This document shows positions 26,342 through 35,314 of a stretch of DNA of 64,000 nucleotides, piece by piece (position 1 is the stretch's first letter; each line of letters starts with the position of its first letter). A program made the translations under genes and the position numbers. The stretch covers positions 62,001 through 126,000 of the forward strand of contig CAKQWJ010000001.1 of assembly GCA_934278925.1 (NCBI GenBank), read 5' to 3'. Source of the DNA: an uncultured Clostridia bacterium (GTDB lineage: Bacteria; Bacillota; Clostridia; Peptostreptococcales; Anaerovoracaceae). The notes under the pieces are model-generated. The model ran no database searches. It had not been told where the DNA came from and saw nothing but the letters and a program-made list of their open reading frames with translations.

Positions 26342-27163
26342 CTATTCAATCGGAATTTCCTCCGTCATACCGCCGCCGTGGAACACCGCCACCGTCCGAA
26401 ATCCGGCTTCCTTTGCAATGGCAAGGGCTTGATCGAACCCTCGATTCAAATGGTCCGTGCTGTGAGCATCGCTGGAAACAGTAATCCGTCCGCCCATTCG
26501 GCAAATCTCCTTCAGAATTTCCCGGGAAGGATAGCATTCCCCATCCTCCCGCCAGCTCAGGGGCGTGGTGTTAATTTCAAATGGCCGTCCCTGAGGCACC
26601 AGCCGCTCCAGCGCCTTCTTCCAGGCTGCCACATACCGCGGATGATGCTCATCCACAAGCACTGTCCCGTTTCGGTTGAACTTCTTGATTAAATCAAAGT
26701 GACCGATGAAATCACAATCCGTCTGTTCCACCACCCGGGCCACCGTATCGAAGTACGTCTCCGCATAGGCATACGGATCGTTTCCGAACTTCTCGATGGT
26801 CTTCCGAACCACTTCCTCGCTCTCGTCCACCGGAATGTACTCTCCCTGCCACCGGATGTAGTGCACCGATCCGATGGAATAGTCCAAATCCCGGCAATCC
26901 ACATCCGAATAGAAGTCCCGTTCCACCCCCAGCAGGATTTCCATCTGCCCTTTATACTTTTCCCGAAGGGCCCGTACCTGCTTGCAGTATTCCGGAAAAG
27001 TCTCCGGCGTCATGCAATAGAAGGTGTCGAAATCCGTATAGGAATGCCCGGAAAACCCCAGCGCGGTGAATCCTTTTTTTGCCGCCGCCTCGGCCATCTC
27101 CTCCGGTGTGTTCTGCCCGTCGCAGAAATCCGTATGGGTGTGATAGTTTCTTTTCCAGTCCAT
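26342..27163 (-). CDS. hisK: Histidinol-phosphatase, PHP family
   Basis: It hydrolyses L-histidinol phosphate to histidinol, the eighth step of histidine synthesis. The 273 residues are a PHP-domain metal hydrolase: YHTHTDFCDG (about 7-16) with the first metal His pair, FSGHSYTDF (about 38), GVERDFYSD (about 79), IGSVHYIRW (about 97), DFIGHFDLI (about 150) and VSSDAHSTDHL (about 228). This is the HisK/HisJ type found in Firmicutes, unrelated to the HAD-type HisB phosphatase. It is the last gene of the operon, three bases after hisIE. Confidence 0.93.
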   Translation of the reverse strand: MDWKRNYHTHTDFCDGQNTPEEMAEAAAKKGFTALGFSGHSYTDFDTFYCMTPETFPEYCKQVRALREKYKGQMEILLGVERDFYSDVDCRDLDYSIGSVHYIRWQGEYIPVDESEEVVRKTIEKFGNDPYAYAETYFDTVARVVEQTDCDFIGHFDLIKKFNRNGTVLVDEHHPRYVAAWKKALERLVPQGRPFEINTTPLSWREDGECYPSREILKEICRMGGRITVSSDAHSTDHLNRGFDQALAIAKEAGFRTVAVFHGGGMTEEIPIE

Positions 27164-27166
27164 AAG

Positions 27167-27820
27167 CTACTCCGCTCTGCTCTTCTCCTGCTTTACCTTG
27201 TGATCGATTACATGGCGGGAAGCCAGCTCCCGGCGAATGTCCTCCAGCGAAATTCCCTGCTCAATCATCATCACCATCACGTGGTACACCAGATCCGAAA
27301 TCTCGTAAACAGTCTCCTTCGGGTCGTTGTCCTTCGCCGCAATGATGACCTCCGTGGACTCCTCCCCGATTTTCTTCAGGATTTTGTCCAGCCCCTTCTG
27401 AAACAGGTAGGTGGTGTAGGACCCCTCCTGAGGATCCGTCTTCCGCCCCCGAATGAGTTCCATCAAGGCGTCCGGGGTAAAATCAGATTTCTCCTCGCTC
27501 TGGTATACCGGGTTAAAAAAACAGGTTTCCGCCCCGGTATGGCATGCCGGTCCGTCCTTTTCCACTACCACCTTCAGGGTGTCCAGGTCGCAGTCCGCCG
27601 TGATGCTCACGATATGCTGGTAGTTGCCGCTGGTCTCCCCTTTGGTCCACAGCTCTTGGCGGGACCGACTCCAGAAACAGGTTTTCCCCGTTTCCATGGA
27701 AATCTTTAGGCTTTCCCGATTCATGTATGCCACCATGAGCAGCCGGTGGGTTCCGGCTTCCACAATTACTGCCGGAATCAATCCTTTTTCATCAAATTTC
27801 AACTGATCAATCTCTGTCAT
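27167..27820 (-). CDS. hisIE: Bifunctional phosphoribosyl-AMP cyclohydrolase / phosphoribosyl-ATP pyrophosphohydrolase
   Basis: The fusion carries out steps two and three of histidine synthesis. HisI spans about residues 1-115, with [18 protein letters not shown] and the zinc-site cysteines in DCDLDTL and [10 protein letters not shown]. HisE spans about 120-215 with [32 protein letters not shown] and VYHVMVMM. The length of 217 is normal. AAGGGGAG precedes the ATG. It is in tandem between hisF and hisK, so all steps after HisG are encoded in one transcript. Confidence 0.95.
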   Translation of the reverse strand: MTEIDQLKFDEKGLIPAVIVEAGTHRLLMVAYMNRESLKISMETGKTCFWSRSRQELWTKGETSGNYQHIVSITADCDLDTLKVVVEKDGPACHTGAETCFFNPVYQSEEKSDFTPDALMELIRGRKTDPQEGSYTTYLFQKGLDKILKKIGEESTEVIIAAKDNDPKETVYEISDLVYHVMVMMIEQGISLEDIRRELASRHVIDHKVKQEKSRAE

Positions 27821-27847
27821 CGTCTCTCCCCTTTGTCCCTTCGGTTT

Positions 27848-28606
27848 CTACAGCCGAACGGAAATATTGTTTTCCTTTAGTTCTTTTTTCAAATCCGGAA
27901 TCGCCACTTCCCCGAAATGGAAAATGGACGCAGCCAGACCGGCGCTTACCGTTGGAATCTCTTGGAACAGGTCGACAAAGTCCTGAATGCAGCCCGCACC
28001 GCCGGAAGCGATGACCGGAACATCCACCACTTCGCACACCGCCTTCAACATCGGCAGATCGAATCCCTGTTTCACGCCGTCGGTATCGATGGAGTTGAGC
28101 ACCACTTCGCCGGCGCCTCTCTCCACTCCTTCTCGAATCCATTCCACCGCATCCATGCCCGTGTTCTCTCGGCCGCCCTTGGCGAAAACCCGATAGACTC
28201 CGTCCACCCGAGCCGCATCCACGGACAGAACCACGCACTGGTTTCCGTATTTTTCCGCCGCCTGACGAATCAGTTCCGGATTCCGGATGGCACCGGAATT
28301 CACGCTGACCTTGTCGGCACCGCATTTCAGCACCCGGTCGAAATCCTCCAGGCTGTTGATGCCGCCGCCCACGGTGAGCGGGATAAATACTTTGGAGGCC
28401 ACTTCGGTCAGCACTTCGGTGAACAGCTTCCGTCCCTCTGCAGACGCGGTGATATCGTAGAACACCATTTCATCCGCACCGTTTTTCGTGTAGTATTCCG
28501 CCAGCTCCACCGGGGAATTCACATCGCTGAGCCCCTGAAAATTCACGCCTTTCACAACTCTGCCATCTTTTACATCCAGGCAGGGGATGATTCGTTTCGT
28601 AATCAT
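27848..28606 (-). CDS. hisF: Imidazole glycerol phosphate synthase, cyclase subunit
   Basis: HisF takes PRFAR and ammonia from HisH to form imidazole glycerol phosphate and AICAR. The 252-residue (beta/alpha)8 barrel begins KRIIPCLDVKDGRVVKGVNF with catalytic Asp11. PLTVGGGINSLEDF and VIASGGAGCIQDF are the phosphate-binding halves, and Asp near 130 in VVLSVDAARV is the second catalytic acid. The ATG overlaps the end of hisA (ATGA), and HisH, its partner, is two genes upstream. Confidence 0.97.
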   Translation of the reverse strand: MITKRIIPCLDVKDGRVVKGVNFQGLSDVNSPVELAEYYTKNGADEMVFYDITASAEGRKLFTEVLTEVASKVFIPLTVGGGINSLEDFDRVLKCGADKVSVNSGAIRNPELIRQAAEKYGNQCVVLSVDAARVDGVYRVFAKGGRENTGMDAVEWIREGVERGAGEVVLNSIDTDGVKQGFDLPMLKAVCEVVDVPVIASGGAGCIQDFVDLFQEIPTVSAGLAASIFHFGEVAIPDLKKELKENNISVRL

Positions 28607-29316
28607 TCTGCCTCCTGAATCGCGCTCTTTAGATCAATCACGCCCTGATAATACGCTTTTCCGATAATCGCACCGTAGAGACCGATGTCCTTCAGCGCCC
28701 GAATGTCATCGATGGAAGAAATTCCGCCGGATGCGATGAAGCGCATCTTGTACTTCGCAGTCAGCTTTTCGTACATGGCCCGGTTGGTTCCCTCCAGCGC
28801 ACCGTCCTTAGAAATATCGGTACAAATGATGTATTTCACGCCCTTCATCTGCATGTTCTCGCAGAAATCGTGGAGCGTGTACATGGATTTCTGGGTCCAG
28901 CCTCGAATGGCCACATAGCCGTCCTTCACATCAGCACCTACCGCAATCCGGTTTCCGTGCAGGCGCGTCGCCTCCACCACCAGATTTTCGTTGGTAATGG
29001 CCGATGTGCCCAGGATGACCCGGGACGCCCCCATATCGATATACTTTTCAATGGTTTCCATATTTCGAATGCCGCCACCGATTTCCACCTTCAGACCGGT
29101 GGCGTCGATGATCTCTTTAATCACCCCCATATTCGGCGTTCCGCCGTCCCGGGCACCTTCCAGATCCACCACGTGAATCCAGCGAGCACCGGCTTCTTTA
29201 AATTTCAGCGCCGTGTTCACCGGGTTTTCATCGTAGACGGTCATCCGGTCGTAATCTCCCCGGAACAGTCGAACGGCTTTTCCTTCATAGAGATCGATGG
29301 CTGGTAAAATTTTCAT
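28603..29316 (-). CDS. hisA: ProFAR isomerase
   Basis: HisA isomerises ProFAR to PRFAR. About 237 residues form a half-barrel repeat protein related to HisF. It starts MKILPAIDLYEGKAVRL with catalytic Asp8. EIGGGIRNMETIEKY and FIASGGISSIDDI are phosphate-binding blocks, and the second Asp lies in CTDISKDGALEGTN. An upstream ATG at 29322 sits right on the AGGAGGT sequence, so the ATG at 29316 with six-base spacing is the better start. It lies between hisH and hisF in the operon. Confidence 0.96.
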   Translation of the reverse strand: MKILPAIDLYEGKAVRLFRGDYDRMTVYDENPVNTALKFKEAGARWIHVVDLEGARDGGTPNMGVIKEIIDATGLKVEIGGGIRNMETIEKYIDMGASRVILGTSAITNENLVVEATRLHGNRIAVGADVKDGYVAIRGWTQKSMYTLHDFCENMQMKGVKYIICTDISKDGALEGTNRAMYEKLTAKYKMRFIASGGISSIDDIRALKDIGLYGAIIGKAYYQGVIDLKSAIQEAE

Positions 29317-29327
29317 TGGCATACCTC

Positions 29328-29936
29328 CTATAGTTCACAGAAAGCTTTCAGAATCGAAAGTCCCACATCACTGCTTTTCTCCGGATGGAATTGGCATCCG
29401 TACACATTATCTTTCTGAACCGCCGCGGTCATTTCCACCCCGTAATCCGTGGTGGCGATGACGTATTCCGCCGGCGTCTCCGCATAATAAGAATGCACGA
29501 AGTAGACGTAATCCCCATTGTCGGTGTTCTTCATCAATGGACTGGACTGCTTCAGCGCCAGCTCATTCCATCCGATATGGGGGATGGGCAATTCCTTCGG
29601 AATTCGTCCCTCCATGGGAACAATTTCTCCCGGAATTAATCCCAAGCCTTCGTATTCACCGTACTCATAGCTCCGATCGAAGAGCATCTGCATTCCCAGG
29701 CAGATACCCATCAGGGGCTTTCCCTTTCCGGCTTCTTCCTGCACCACCCGGTCCAACCCGGTGTTTCGAAGGGCTTCCCGGGCATCCCGGAATGCGCCTA
29801 CGCCCGGAAGAATTAGTTTATCTGCTTTTCGGATTTCCGCCGGATCTCCGGTGTAATCCGCATCGATTCCAATCGCTCTCAACGAGGATCTCAGGGAAAA
29901 CAGGTTCCCTACCCCGTAATCGATAATTCTAATCAT
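29328..29936 (-). CDS. hisH: Imidazole glycerol phosphate synthase, glutamine amidotransferase subunit
   Basis: HisH releases ammonia from glutamine for HisF. The 202-residue class I amidotransferase has the start IIDYGVGNLFSLRSSL, the nucleophile Cys in PLMGICLGMQMLF (about 81), and the His-Glu of the triad in YGCQFHPEKSSDVG (about 183-185). The oxyanion PGVGAFRDA strand is also intact. The ATG overlaps the stop of hisB. It is coupled to hisA and hisF downstream. Confidence 0.97.
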   Translation of the reverse strand: MIRIIDYGVGNLFSLRSSLRAIGIDADYTGDPAEIRKADKLILPGVGAFRDAREALRNTGLDRVVQEEAGKGKPLMGICLGMQMLFDRSYEYGEYEGLGLIPGEIVPMEGRIPKELPIPHIGWNELALKQSSPLMKNTDNGDYVYFVHSYYAETPAEYVIATTDYGVEMTAAVQKDNVYGCQFHPEKSSDVGLSILKAFCEL

Positions 29937-30721
29937 TACAGTAGTCCTTTCTTCAGAAGCTCTTTCTCCAGCTCCTCCGTGGAGGACAGTTCCTTTCGAA
30001 CGGGAGCGGCCGGTTCCCGAGAAACCTGCTGGGTCATACCCTTGGCAATCCCCTTGGAGTAGGTATCGCTGCCCAGTCCTCGCGGTACATCATCGTATTC
30101 ATCCTCTATGGGAATCACATCGTCCTCCGTCTCCGTCAGCCGCCCTTTGGTGGAAGGAATTTCATCCCGGAACCGTTCATCCACGGCCACCGCTTTTCGC
30201 AAGGTGTGAGCCAAGGATTTGAACATTCCTTCAATAATGTGGTGGCTGTTTCTTCCCGCCAGCTGCCGGATATGAAGGGTCACGCCGGCATTTCGAACGA
30301 AACCCGTCACGAATTCCTCTGCAAGCTCCGTATCGAAGGTCCCCACCTTCTCCGTTGGAATCTCCATCCGGTAATCCAAATACGCCCGGCCGGAAATATC
30401 CAGAGAGGTGAGAATCAAGGCTTCATCCATGGCCAAAGTCGTATCCCCGTAGCGACAGATGCCCTGCTTATCCCCCAGCGCCTTTGCAAAAGCCAGCCCC
30501 AGGCTGATTCCGATATCTTCCACCGAATGGTGGTCGTCCACGTACACATCCCCCTGACACTTTACCTTCAGGTCGAATCCGGCGTGCTTCGCCAGCAGCA
30601 CCAGCATGTGATCCATGAATCCAATCCCCGTATCGATTTCACTCCAACCGCTGCCGTCCAAATCCAGATAGAGCTGCACCTGCGTCTCTCCCGTGAAACG
30701 GTTCACTTCGGCTTTTCTCAT
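29936..30721 (-). CDS. hisB: Imidazoleglycerol-phosphate dehydratase with an unusual C-terminal extension
   Basis: HisB dehydrates imidazole glycerol phosphate to imidazole acetol phosphate using a Mn cluster. Residues 1-195 hold the full enzyme with metal motifs FMDHML (about 35-40), DDHHSVEDIGISLG (about 62-75) and RNSHHIIEGMFKSLA (about 157-171), ending at the usual PSTKGRL. The protein then continues for some 65 residues. An acidic stretch (TETEDDVIPIEDEYDD, about 196-211) is followed by a polar linker and a charged helix STEELEKELLKKGLL at the end. I do not know this tail from other HisB proteins. Reading frame and overlap with hisH are intact, so it is not a frameshift artefact of the end. 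Confidence 0.95.
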   Translation of the reverse strand: MRKAEVNRFTGETQVQLYLDLDGSGWSEIDTGIGFMDHMLVLLAKHAGFDLKVKCQGDVYVDDHHSVEDIGISLGLAFAKALGDKQGICRYGDTTLAMDEALILTSLDISGRAYLDYRMEIPTEKVGTFDTELAEEFVTGFVRNAGVTLHIRQLAGRNSHHIIEGMFKSLAHTLRKAVAVDERFRDEIPSTKGRLTETEDDVIPIEDEYDDVPRGLGSDTYSKGIAKGMTQQVSREPAAPVRKELSSTEELEKELLKKGLL

Positions 30722-30724
30722 CTT

Positions 30725-31789
30725 CTATCCCTCCTGCAGAATTTCTCTCAGCTTTTCAAAGAGCACATCCATCTGCTCTTTCGTACCTATGGTAATTCTA
30801 ACATAATCTTGAATCCGTTCTGTGGTGAAATGGCGAACCAGAACCCCTTTCTCCTTTAATTTCCGATAAAGCTTCTCGCCATCCATTCCGGGACGACGGG
30901 CAAAAACAAAATTCGCTTCGGACGGAAGTACTTCGAAGCCCATAGACGTCAGCGTTTCCGCCGTATACGTCCGGTTTTCCCGAATGATTTCGGCATTCTT
31001 TCGGTAATAATCCTCTTCCTCCAAAGCCGCGCTTCCCAGAATCAAAGACAGGGTATTTACGCTGTACGGATTGGTGGAGTATTGGAGGGTCGTCAAATCT
31101 TCAATCAGGCCTCGATCTCCAATGGCAAATCCCAATCTCCCTCCGGCAAAACTCCGGGATTTGGAGAATGTCTGGGAGATGAGAATATTGTCGTATTTCT
31201 TGGTAAGGGGAACGGCAGACTCCGCTCCGAAATCCACGTATGCCTCATCGATCAGCACGACGTGATTCGGATTTGCTTTTACAATCTCCTCGATAACCTC
31301 TAATGACAGGGCGATTCCCGTCGGTGCGTTGGGGTTCGGAATGATGATGTTGCAGTCATCCCGGCAGTAATCCCGATAATCGATGGTCATGTCCTCCCGC
31401 AGGGGCACCTTTCGGAAATTCACCCCGTGAAGGTTGGCGATGACTTCGTAGAAACTGTAGGAAATGTCCGGAAACAGCAGCGTGTCTTCATCGTCATTAA
31501 AGGCCATCATGGCGAAGTTCAGGATGTCATCCGAACCGTTGGCCAGGAACACGTTCTCCGGCTCCACCCGAAACCGGTCCGCCAGTATCCCCTTCAATCG
31601 GCGTCCTGTCGGATCCGGGTACAGCCGAAGCCGCTCTATGTCCGCCTCTTTCAGCTTCCGGCAGACCCCCGGAGCCGGCGGAAACGGAGATTCATTGGTG
31701 TTTAGCTTAATGTACTCCATTTCCTTCGGCTGTTCACCCGGTGTATATGATTGAAACCCTTTATACCGTTCTCTGATATATCGACTCAT
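30725..31789 (-). CDS. hisC: Histidinol-phosphate aminotransferase
   Basis: HisC transfers an amino group from glutamate to imidazole acetol phosphate. The 354-residue fold-type I PLP enzyme has LNTNESPFPPAP (about 30), LANGSDDILNFA (about 83), NPNAPTGIALS (about 152), LIDEAYVDFG (about 175), the PLP lysine in SQTFSKSRSFAGGRLGF (about 205) and the final RITIGTKEQMD. Length is normal. It lies three bases after hisD and three before hisB. Confidence 0.95.
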   Translation of the reverse strand: MSRYIRERYKGFQSYTPGEQPKEMEYIKLNTNESPFPPAPGVCRKLKEADIERLRLYPDPTGRRLKGILADRFRVEPENVFLANGSDDILNFAMMAFNDDEDTLLFPDISYSFYEVIANLHGVNFRKVPLREDMTIDYRDYCRDDCNIIIPNPNAPTGIALSLEVIEEIVKANPNHVVLIDEAYVDFGAESAVPLTKKYDNILISQTFSKSRSFAGGRLGFAIGDRGLIEDLTTLQYSTNPYSVNTLSLILGSAALEEEDYYRKNAEIIRENRTYTAETLTSMGFEVLPSEANFVFARRPGMDGEKLYRKLKEKGVLVRHFTTERIQDYVRITIGTKEQMDVLFEKLREILQEG

Positions 31790-31792
31790 GGC

Positions 31793-33070
31793 TTACCGCT
31801 CCTTCCTGTTTTTTCTCACCAGAACGCTTCTTCCGTGGGCATCCAAGCCCTCTTCCGCCGCAAAGCGCGCCACCTTATCCGCAATCTTTGCCAGTGCATC
31901 CTCCGTATAATAGGAATACTGCATCTTCTTGGTGAAATCGTCCACCGAAAGCGGGCTGTTGAACCGCGCCGTCCCGCCGGTAGGCAGGGTGTGGTTCGGT
32001 CCCGCAAAATAATCGCCCAGCGCTTCCGGGCAGTTCTTTCCCAGGAAGATGGATCCGGCGTTGCGAATTCGATCCAGATAGTCAAACGGATTGTCCACGC
32101 AGAGCTCAAAATGTTCCGGCGCAATCTCGTTGGCGATATCGATTGCGGTTTCGATATCTTCCGTTAAAATTATTTTTCCGTTATGGTCAATGGATGCCCG
32201 GGCAATCTCTTCCCGCGGCAATACCTTTAATTGCTTTTCCAATTCCTGCGGCACCGCTTCCGCCAGTTCCGGGCTGTCCGTCACCAGCACCGCGGTTGCA
32301 AAGCGGTCGTGTTCCGCCTGGGACAGCATATCCGCCGCCACCACTTCCGGAACGCAGGTTCCGTCCGCTACGATGAGAATTTCGCTGGGACCGGCGACCA
32401 TATCGATGGAAACCCTGCCGTAGACCTGTTTCTTGGCCTCTGCCACGAAGGCATTTCCCGGGCCTACGATTTTGTCCACCGCCGGAATGGTTTCCGTTCC
32501 GTATGCAAGCGCTGCAACGGCTTGGGCGCCCCCAACCCGAAAAATCCGATTTGCTCCGCCGATTTTTGCCGCTGCCAGCAGCACCGGGCTGATCTTTCCA
32601 TCCGTGGCCGGTGTGGTGATGATGATTTCCGATACCCCGGCGATGTGCGCCGGAATGCAGTTCATCAATACCGTGGACGGATACGCCGCGGTTCCCCCCG
32701 GCACGTACAGACCGGCTCTCTCAATCGGCACCACCTTCTGTCCCATGACAATTCCCGGTTTCTCATTCAGGATGAAGCTGTTCCGCTTCTGGCGGCTGTG
32801 AAATTTCCGAATGTTTGCCGCCGCCTCTTCCAGTATTTCAATCAGTTCCGGATCCACGGAACGGTACGCCTCGTCGATTTCTTCCGGTGTCACTTCCAGG
32901 GGTTCCCGGGAACAATCGAATTCCAGATTGTACTGACGAAGGGCCTCGTCTCCGTTCTTCCGAACCGTGTCAATAATTTCCGATACAATGTTCTCCACGT
33001 TTGCCGGCATCTCCGTGCGGGCAAAAATATCTTCCGGGGCCACTTCCCCGTATTTGTAGCTTCTAATCAT
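31793..33070 (-). CDS. hisD: Histidinol dehydrogenase
   Basis: HisD oxidises histidinol to histidine in two NAD-dependent steps. The 425 residues show the zinc-enzyme signature: VGPGNAFVAEAKKQVYG (about 215), DMVAGPSEILIVAD (about 233), SQAEHDRFATAVLV with the zinc Gln-x-x-His (about 255), and GPNHTLPTGGTARF near 355 with the base His. GLYVPGGTAAYPSTV is the nucleotide-site block. The length and order are normal. Confidence 0.97.
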   Translation of the reverse strand: MIRSYKYGEVAPEDIFARTEMPANVENIVSEIIDTVRKNGDEALRQYNLEFDCSREPLEVTPEEIDEAYRSVDPELIEILEEAAANIRKFHSRQKRNSFILNEKPGIVMGQKVVPIERAGLYVPGGTAAYPSTVLMNCIPAHIAGVSEIIITTPATDGKISPVLLAAAKIGGANRIFRVGGAQAVAALAYGTETIPAVDKIVGPGNAFVAEAKKQVYGRVSIDMVAGPSEILIVADGTCVPEVVAADMLSQAEHDRFATAVLVTDSPELAEAVPQELEKQLKVLPREEIARASIDHNGKIILTEDIETAIDIANEIAPEHFELCVDNPFDYLDRIRNAGSIFLGKNCPEALGDYFAGPNHTLPTGGTARFNSPLSVDDFTKKMQYSYYTEDALAKIADKVARFAAEEGLDAHGRSVLVRKNRKER

Positions 33071-33104
33071 AGTCTGTAATCTCTATCCTTCTTTCCCTGC
33101 TCCA

Positions 33105-33740
33105 TTACTTTTCGGAAACTTTCGCAGCCAGTCCGTCCAGCACCGCCTCGATTTCCCGCGTCTTGAATTTGAATGCGGACTTGTTGGAAATAAATCGGGC
33201 GCTGATGTCCACGATGGTCTCCTGAATTTCCAGATTATTCGCCCGAAGGGTGTTTCCGGTCTCCACGATATCCACAATCACATCGGACAGCCCCAGAATC
33301 GGCGCAATCTCGATGGATCCGTTCAGCTTGATGATATCGATATCTCTGCTTTTACCCGAGTAATATTTTCGGGCGATTTCCGGAAATTTAGTGGCCACAC
33401 GAAGGGTATGCCCCGTGTCGTCCCGCCAATCCTTTGGCGCTGCCACCATCATCCGGCACTTGCCGCACTTCAGGTCCAGCAGCTCGTATACGTCCGGCTT
33501 GCTTTCCAGGAGAATGTCCTTTCCCACAACGCCCACATCTGCAGCCCCGCGTTCTACGTAAATCGCCACATCCGAAGGCTTCACCCAGAAATAGCGAATG
33601 CCCTTTTCTTCATTTTCAAAAATAAGCTTGCGGCTTTCCTCCAGGAGCTCCGGGCATTCATAACCCGCATCGGCGAACATCTGATACACCTTTCGGCCCA
33701 GTCGCCCTTTGGGAAGCGCTACATTAATCGTCTCTTTCAA
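33105..33740 (-). CDS. hisG: ATP phosphoribosyltransferase, short form catalytic subunit
   Basis: HisG condenses ATP with PRPP, the committed step. At 211 residues it is the short form that lacks the C-terminal histidine-binding domain and therefore needs HisZ. It starts NVALPKGRLGRKVYQMF. It has DVGVVGKDILLE (about 72), and VATKFPEIARKYYS with IVDIVETGNTLRANNL (about 155) near the PRPP loop. It overlaps hisZ by 17 bases, which supports a fixed stoichiometry. Confidence 0.96.
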   Translation of the reverse strand: MKETINVALPKGRLGRKVYQMFADAGYECPELLEESRKLIFENEEKGIRYFWVKPSDVAIYVERGAADVGVVGKDILLESKPDVYELLDLKCGKCRMMVAAPKDWRDDTGHTLRVATKFPEIARKYYSGKSRDIDIIKLNGSIEIAPILGLSDVIVDIVETGNTLRANNLEIQETIVDISARFISNKSAFKFKTREIEAVLDGLAAKVSEK

Positions 33741-34854
33741 CCGTCTTCACCTCCCCGTTTTCAATTCGCACCAACTCCCGATAGCGGAGCTTCTTCGGAA
33801 CTCGCTTCTGTACGGAAACGCTGAGTCCTTGGTCCGTGTAATCCCGAACCACCCGGTTCAGCTGATTCAAATCTTCCCACGGCTGATCCAGAATCACCAC
33901 ATCCACATCGATGTCCCGGCGAACGCGATTCAGTTCCTCCAGGGAATCCATGGAAATGGAGAAACCGATGGCGCCGGCACTTTCCTTTCCCATCACTTCC
34001 ATCAGGTTGTCGTACCGACCGCCTGCCAGAATCGGGCGAGCGATGCCCTTGATGAATCCCTGGAAAATCACACCGTTATAGTAGCCCATGTCGTTGACCA
34101 CGGAGAAATCGAATCTCACGTTCTTCTCCAGCTTCTGCGCCTTCAAAGCGGATACCAGCACCTTCAGCTCTCCCACGGCACGGCGCATGGTATTGTTCAC
34201 GGCCAGCTGATCCAGCTCGCCCACCACTTCATCAATGGGGCCGTAGGTGGTGATCAGCTTCCGAAGCCGCCGAATCATCTTCTCCGGAACACCCTGTTTC
34301 CGGCAAATCTCCGCTGCGCCGTGGAAGTTTTTCTCACCGATGCACTGCAGCACCTTTCGTTCCGCTTCCTTGGGCAGGTTCAGCAGGGAGGCCAGTGCTC
34401 GAACGATTCCCATATGGGAGAGATCCATCACGTAATTCTCATCGATCAGCGCCAGACTTCGCACCGCCAAAAGAATCACTTCGCACACATCATAGGACCC
34501 GATGTCTCCGATGCACTCGATACCGGTCTGAGTGATTTCTCGGAAATCTCCATACTCTCCCGACAGCCGGTAAACCTCATCGTCATAGCAGAATTTCTGC
34601 ACCTCTCCCGGCATGGGATCCGCCATCTTAGCGATGGACAACGTCACGTCCGGCTTCAGTGCCATCAGCTTACCCCGCGCGTCCGTAAATGTGAGAATCC
34701 CATCCTCCCCCAGAAAATCCTTATTCTCGGCATACAGCTCGTACTCCTCGAACTTTCCGGTCTTAAATCGCCGGTATCCGTAGTTTCCGAAAAGCTCCCG
34801 CAGCCGGTACACCGCCTTCTCATCATTCCTCAAAATTCTGTCGTAATCAATCAT
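33724..34854 (-). CDS. hisZ: ATP phosphoribosyltransferase regulatory subunit
   Basis: HisZ is a histidyl-tRNA-synthetase paralogue that cannot charge tRNA. It forms a complex with short HisG and carries feedback inhibition by histidine. The 376 residues hold class II synthetase motifs: LRELFGNYGYRRFKTGKFEEYEL (motif 1 region; LRELFGNYGYRR then FEEYEL), LKPDVTLSIAKMA (motif 2 region) and PILAGGRYDNLM (HisRS-like, about 270-281). No anticodon-binding domain follows, as expected. It overlaps yerC by eight bases and hisG by 17. Confidence 0.94.
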   Translation of the reverse strand: MIDYDRILRNDEKAVYRLRELFGNYGYRRFKTGKFEEYELYAENKDFLGEDGILTFTDARGKLMALKPDVTLSIAKMADPMPGEVQKFCYDDEVYRLSGEYGDFREITQTGIECIGDIGSYDVCEVILLAVRSLALIDENYVMDLSHMGIVRALASLLNLPKEAERKVLQCIGEKNFHGAAEICRKQGVPEKMIRRLRKLITTYGPIDEVVGELDQLAVNNTMRRAVGELKVLVSALKAQKLEKNVRFDFSVVNDMGYYNGVIFQGFIKGIARPILAGGRYDNLMEVMGKESAGAIGFSISMDSLEELNRVRRDIDVDVVILDQPWEDLNQLNRVVRDYTDQGLSVSVQKRVPKKLRYRELVRIENGEVKTVERDD

Positions 34855-35140
34855 CCTCTTCCTTTAGCCTTTCCAATACCGCTTTATATCCGCCGGGCCC
34901 GTACATCAAGCATTTATTCACCCGCCCGATGGTCGCCGAACTGCTTCCCGTTTCCTTGCTGATTTCGTTGAACACCATGCCCTCCGACAGCAGCTTCGCC
35001 ACCTCCAGCCGACGGCAAATATCCTGTATCTCCTTAATCGTGCAGATATCCTCAAAGAATTCCTTCACTTCCTCTTCATTATGAAGAGATAATACGGCCC
35101 GAACAAAATTATCGTAATACCTCTTTTCCTTTTCGTTCAT
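34847..35140 (-). CDS. yerC: YerC/TrpR-like regulator, first gene of the his operon
   Basis: A TrpR-superfamily DNA-binding protein of about 97 residues. The core EEVKEFFEDICTIKEIQDIC is followed by RRLEVAKLLSEGMVFNEIS and the recognition helix STGSSSATIGRV-like region (KETGSSSATIGRVNKCL), matching the YerC/YecD family. I recall that comparative genomics has linked this family (HisR) to histidine gene control; its place as first gene of this operon fits. The frame is open from 35173, but that start has no ribosome binding site and almost no leader. The ATG at 35140 follows GAGGAGG by 11 bases and gives the usual family N-terminus. The ATG at 35149 is less well spaced. Confidence 0.88.
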   Translation of the reverse strand: MNEKEKRYYDNFVRAVLSLHNEEEVKEFFEDICTIKEIQDICRRLEVAKLLSEGMVFNEISKETGSSSATIGRVNKCLMYGPGGYKAVLERLKEEDD

Positions 35141-35176
35141 TCCAACCATCCCCTCCTCTTCGGTTGTGTTCATGCT

Positions 35177-35218
35177 TTAGCACGCTAACATTGTAACACG
35201 TCGTTTTTTGCAAGTCAA
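35177..35218 (-). promoter_or_regulatory. his operon promoter and palindromic operator
   Basis: On the minus strand TTGACT (35218-35213), 17 bases and TACAAT (35195-35190) form a good promoter. Directly downstream, over the start site, is the dyad TTAGC-GT-GCTAA (35188-35177). Its place suggests an operator for the YerC-like protein encoded next, but binding is inferred. Confidence 0.75.
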
Positions 35219-35247
35219 TTTTCTTGGTTAGTTTTTATAAAAAAACA

Positions 35248-35287
35248 TAAAAAAATTGTGCTAAAAATATTAATTCTTAGCACAATT
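35248..35287 (-). terminator. Terminator of the malic enzyme-fumC-membrane protein unit
   Basis: Arms AATTGTGCTAA (35254-35264) and TTAGCACAATT (35277-35287) form a perfect 11-bp stem with a 12-base loop, followed on the minus strand by a T run (35255-35248). It lies between the 35315 gene and the his promoter. Confidence 0.85.
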
Positions 35288-35314
35288 CCGTTATTCATAC
35301 GTTTCCGGCAAGGC

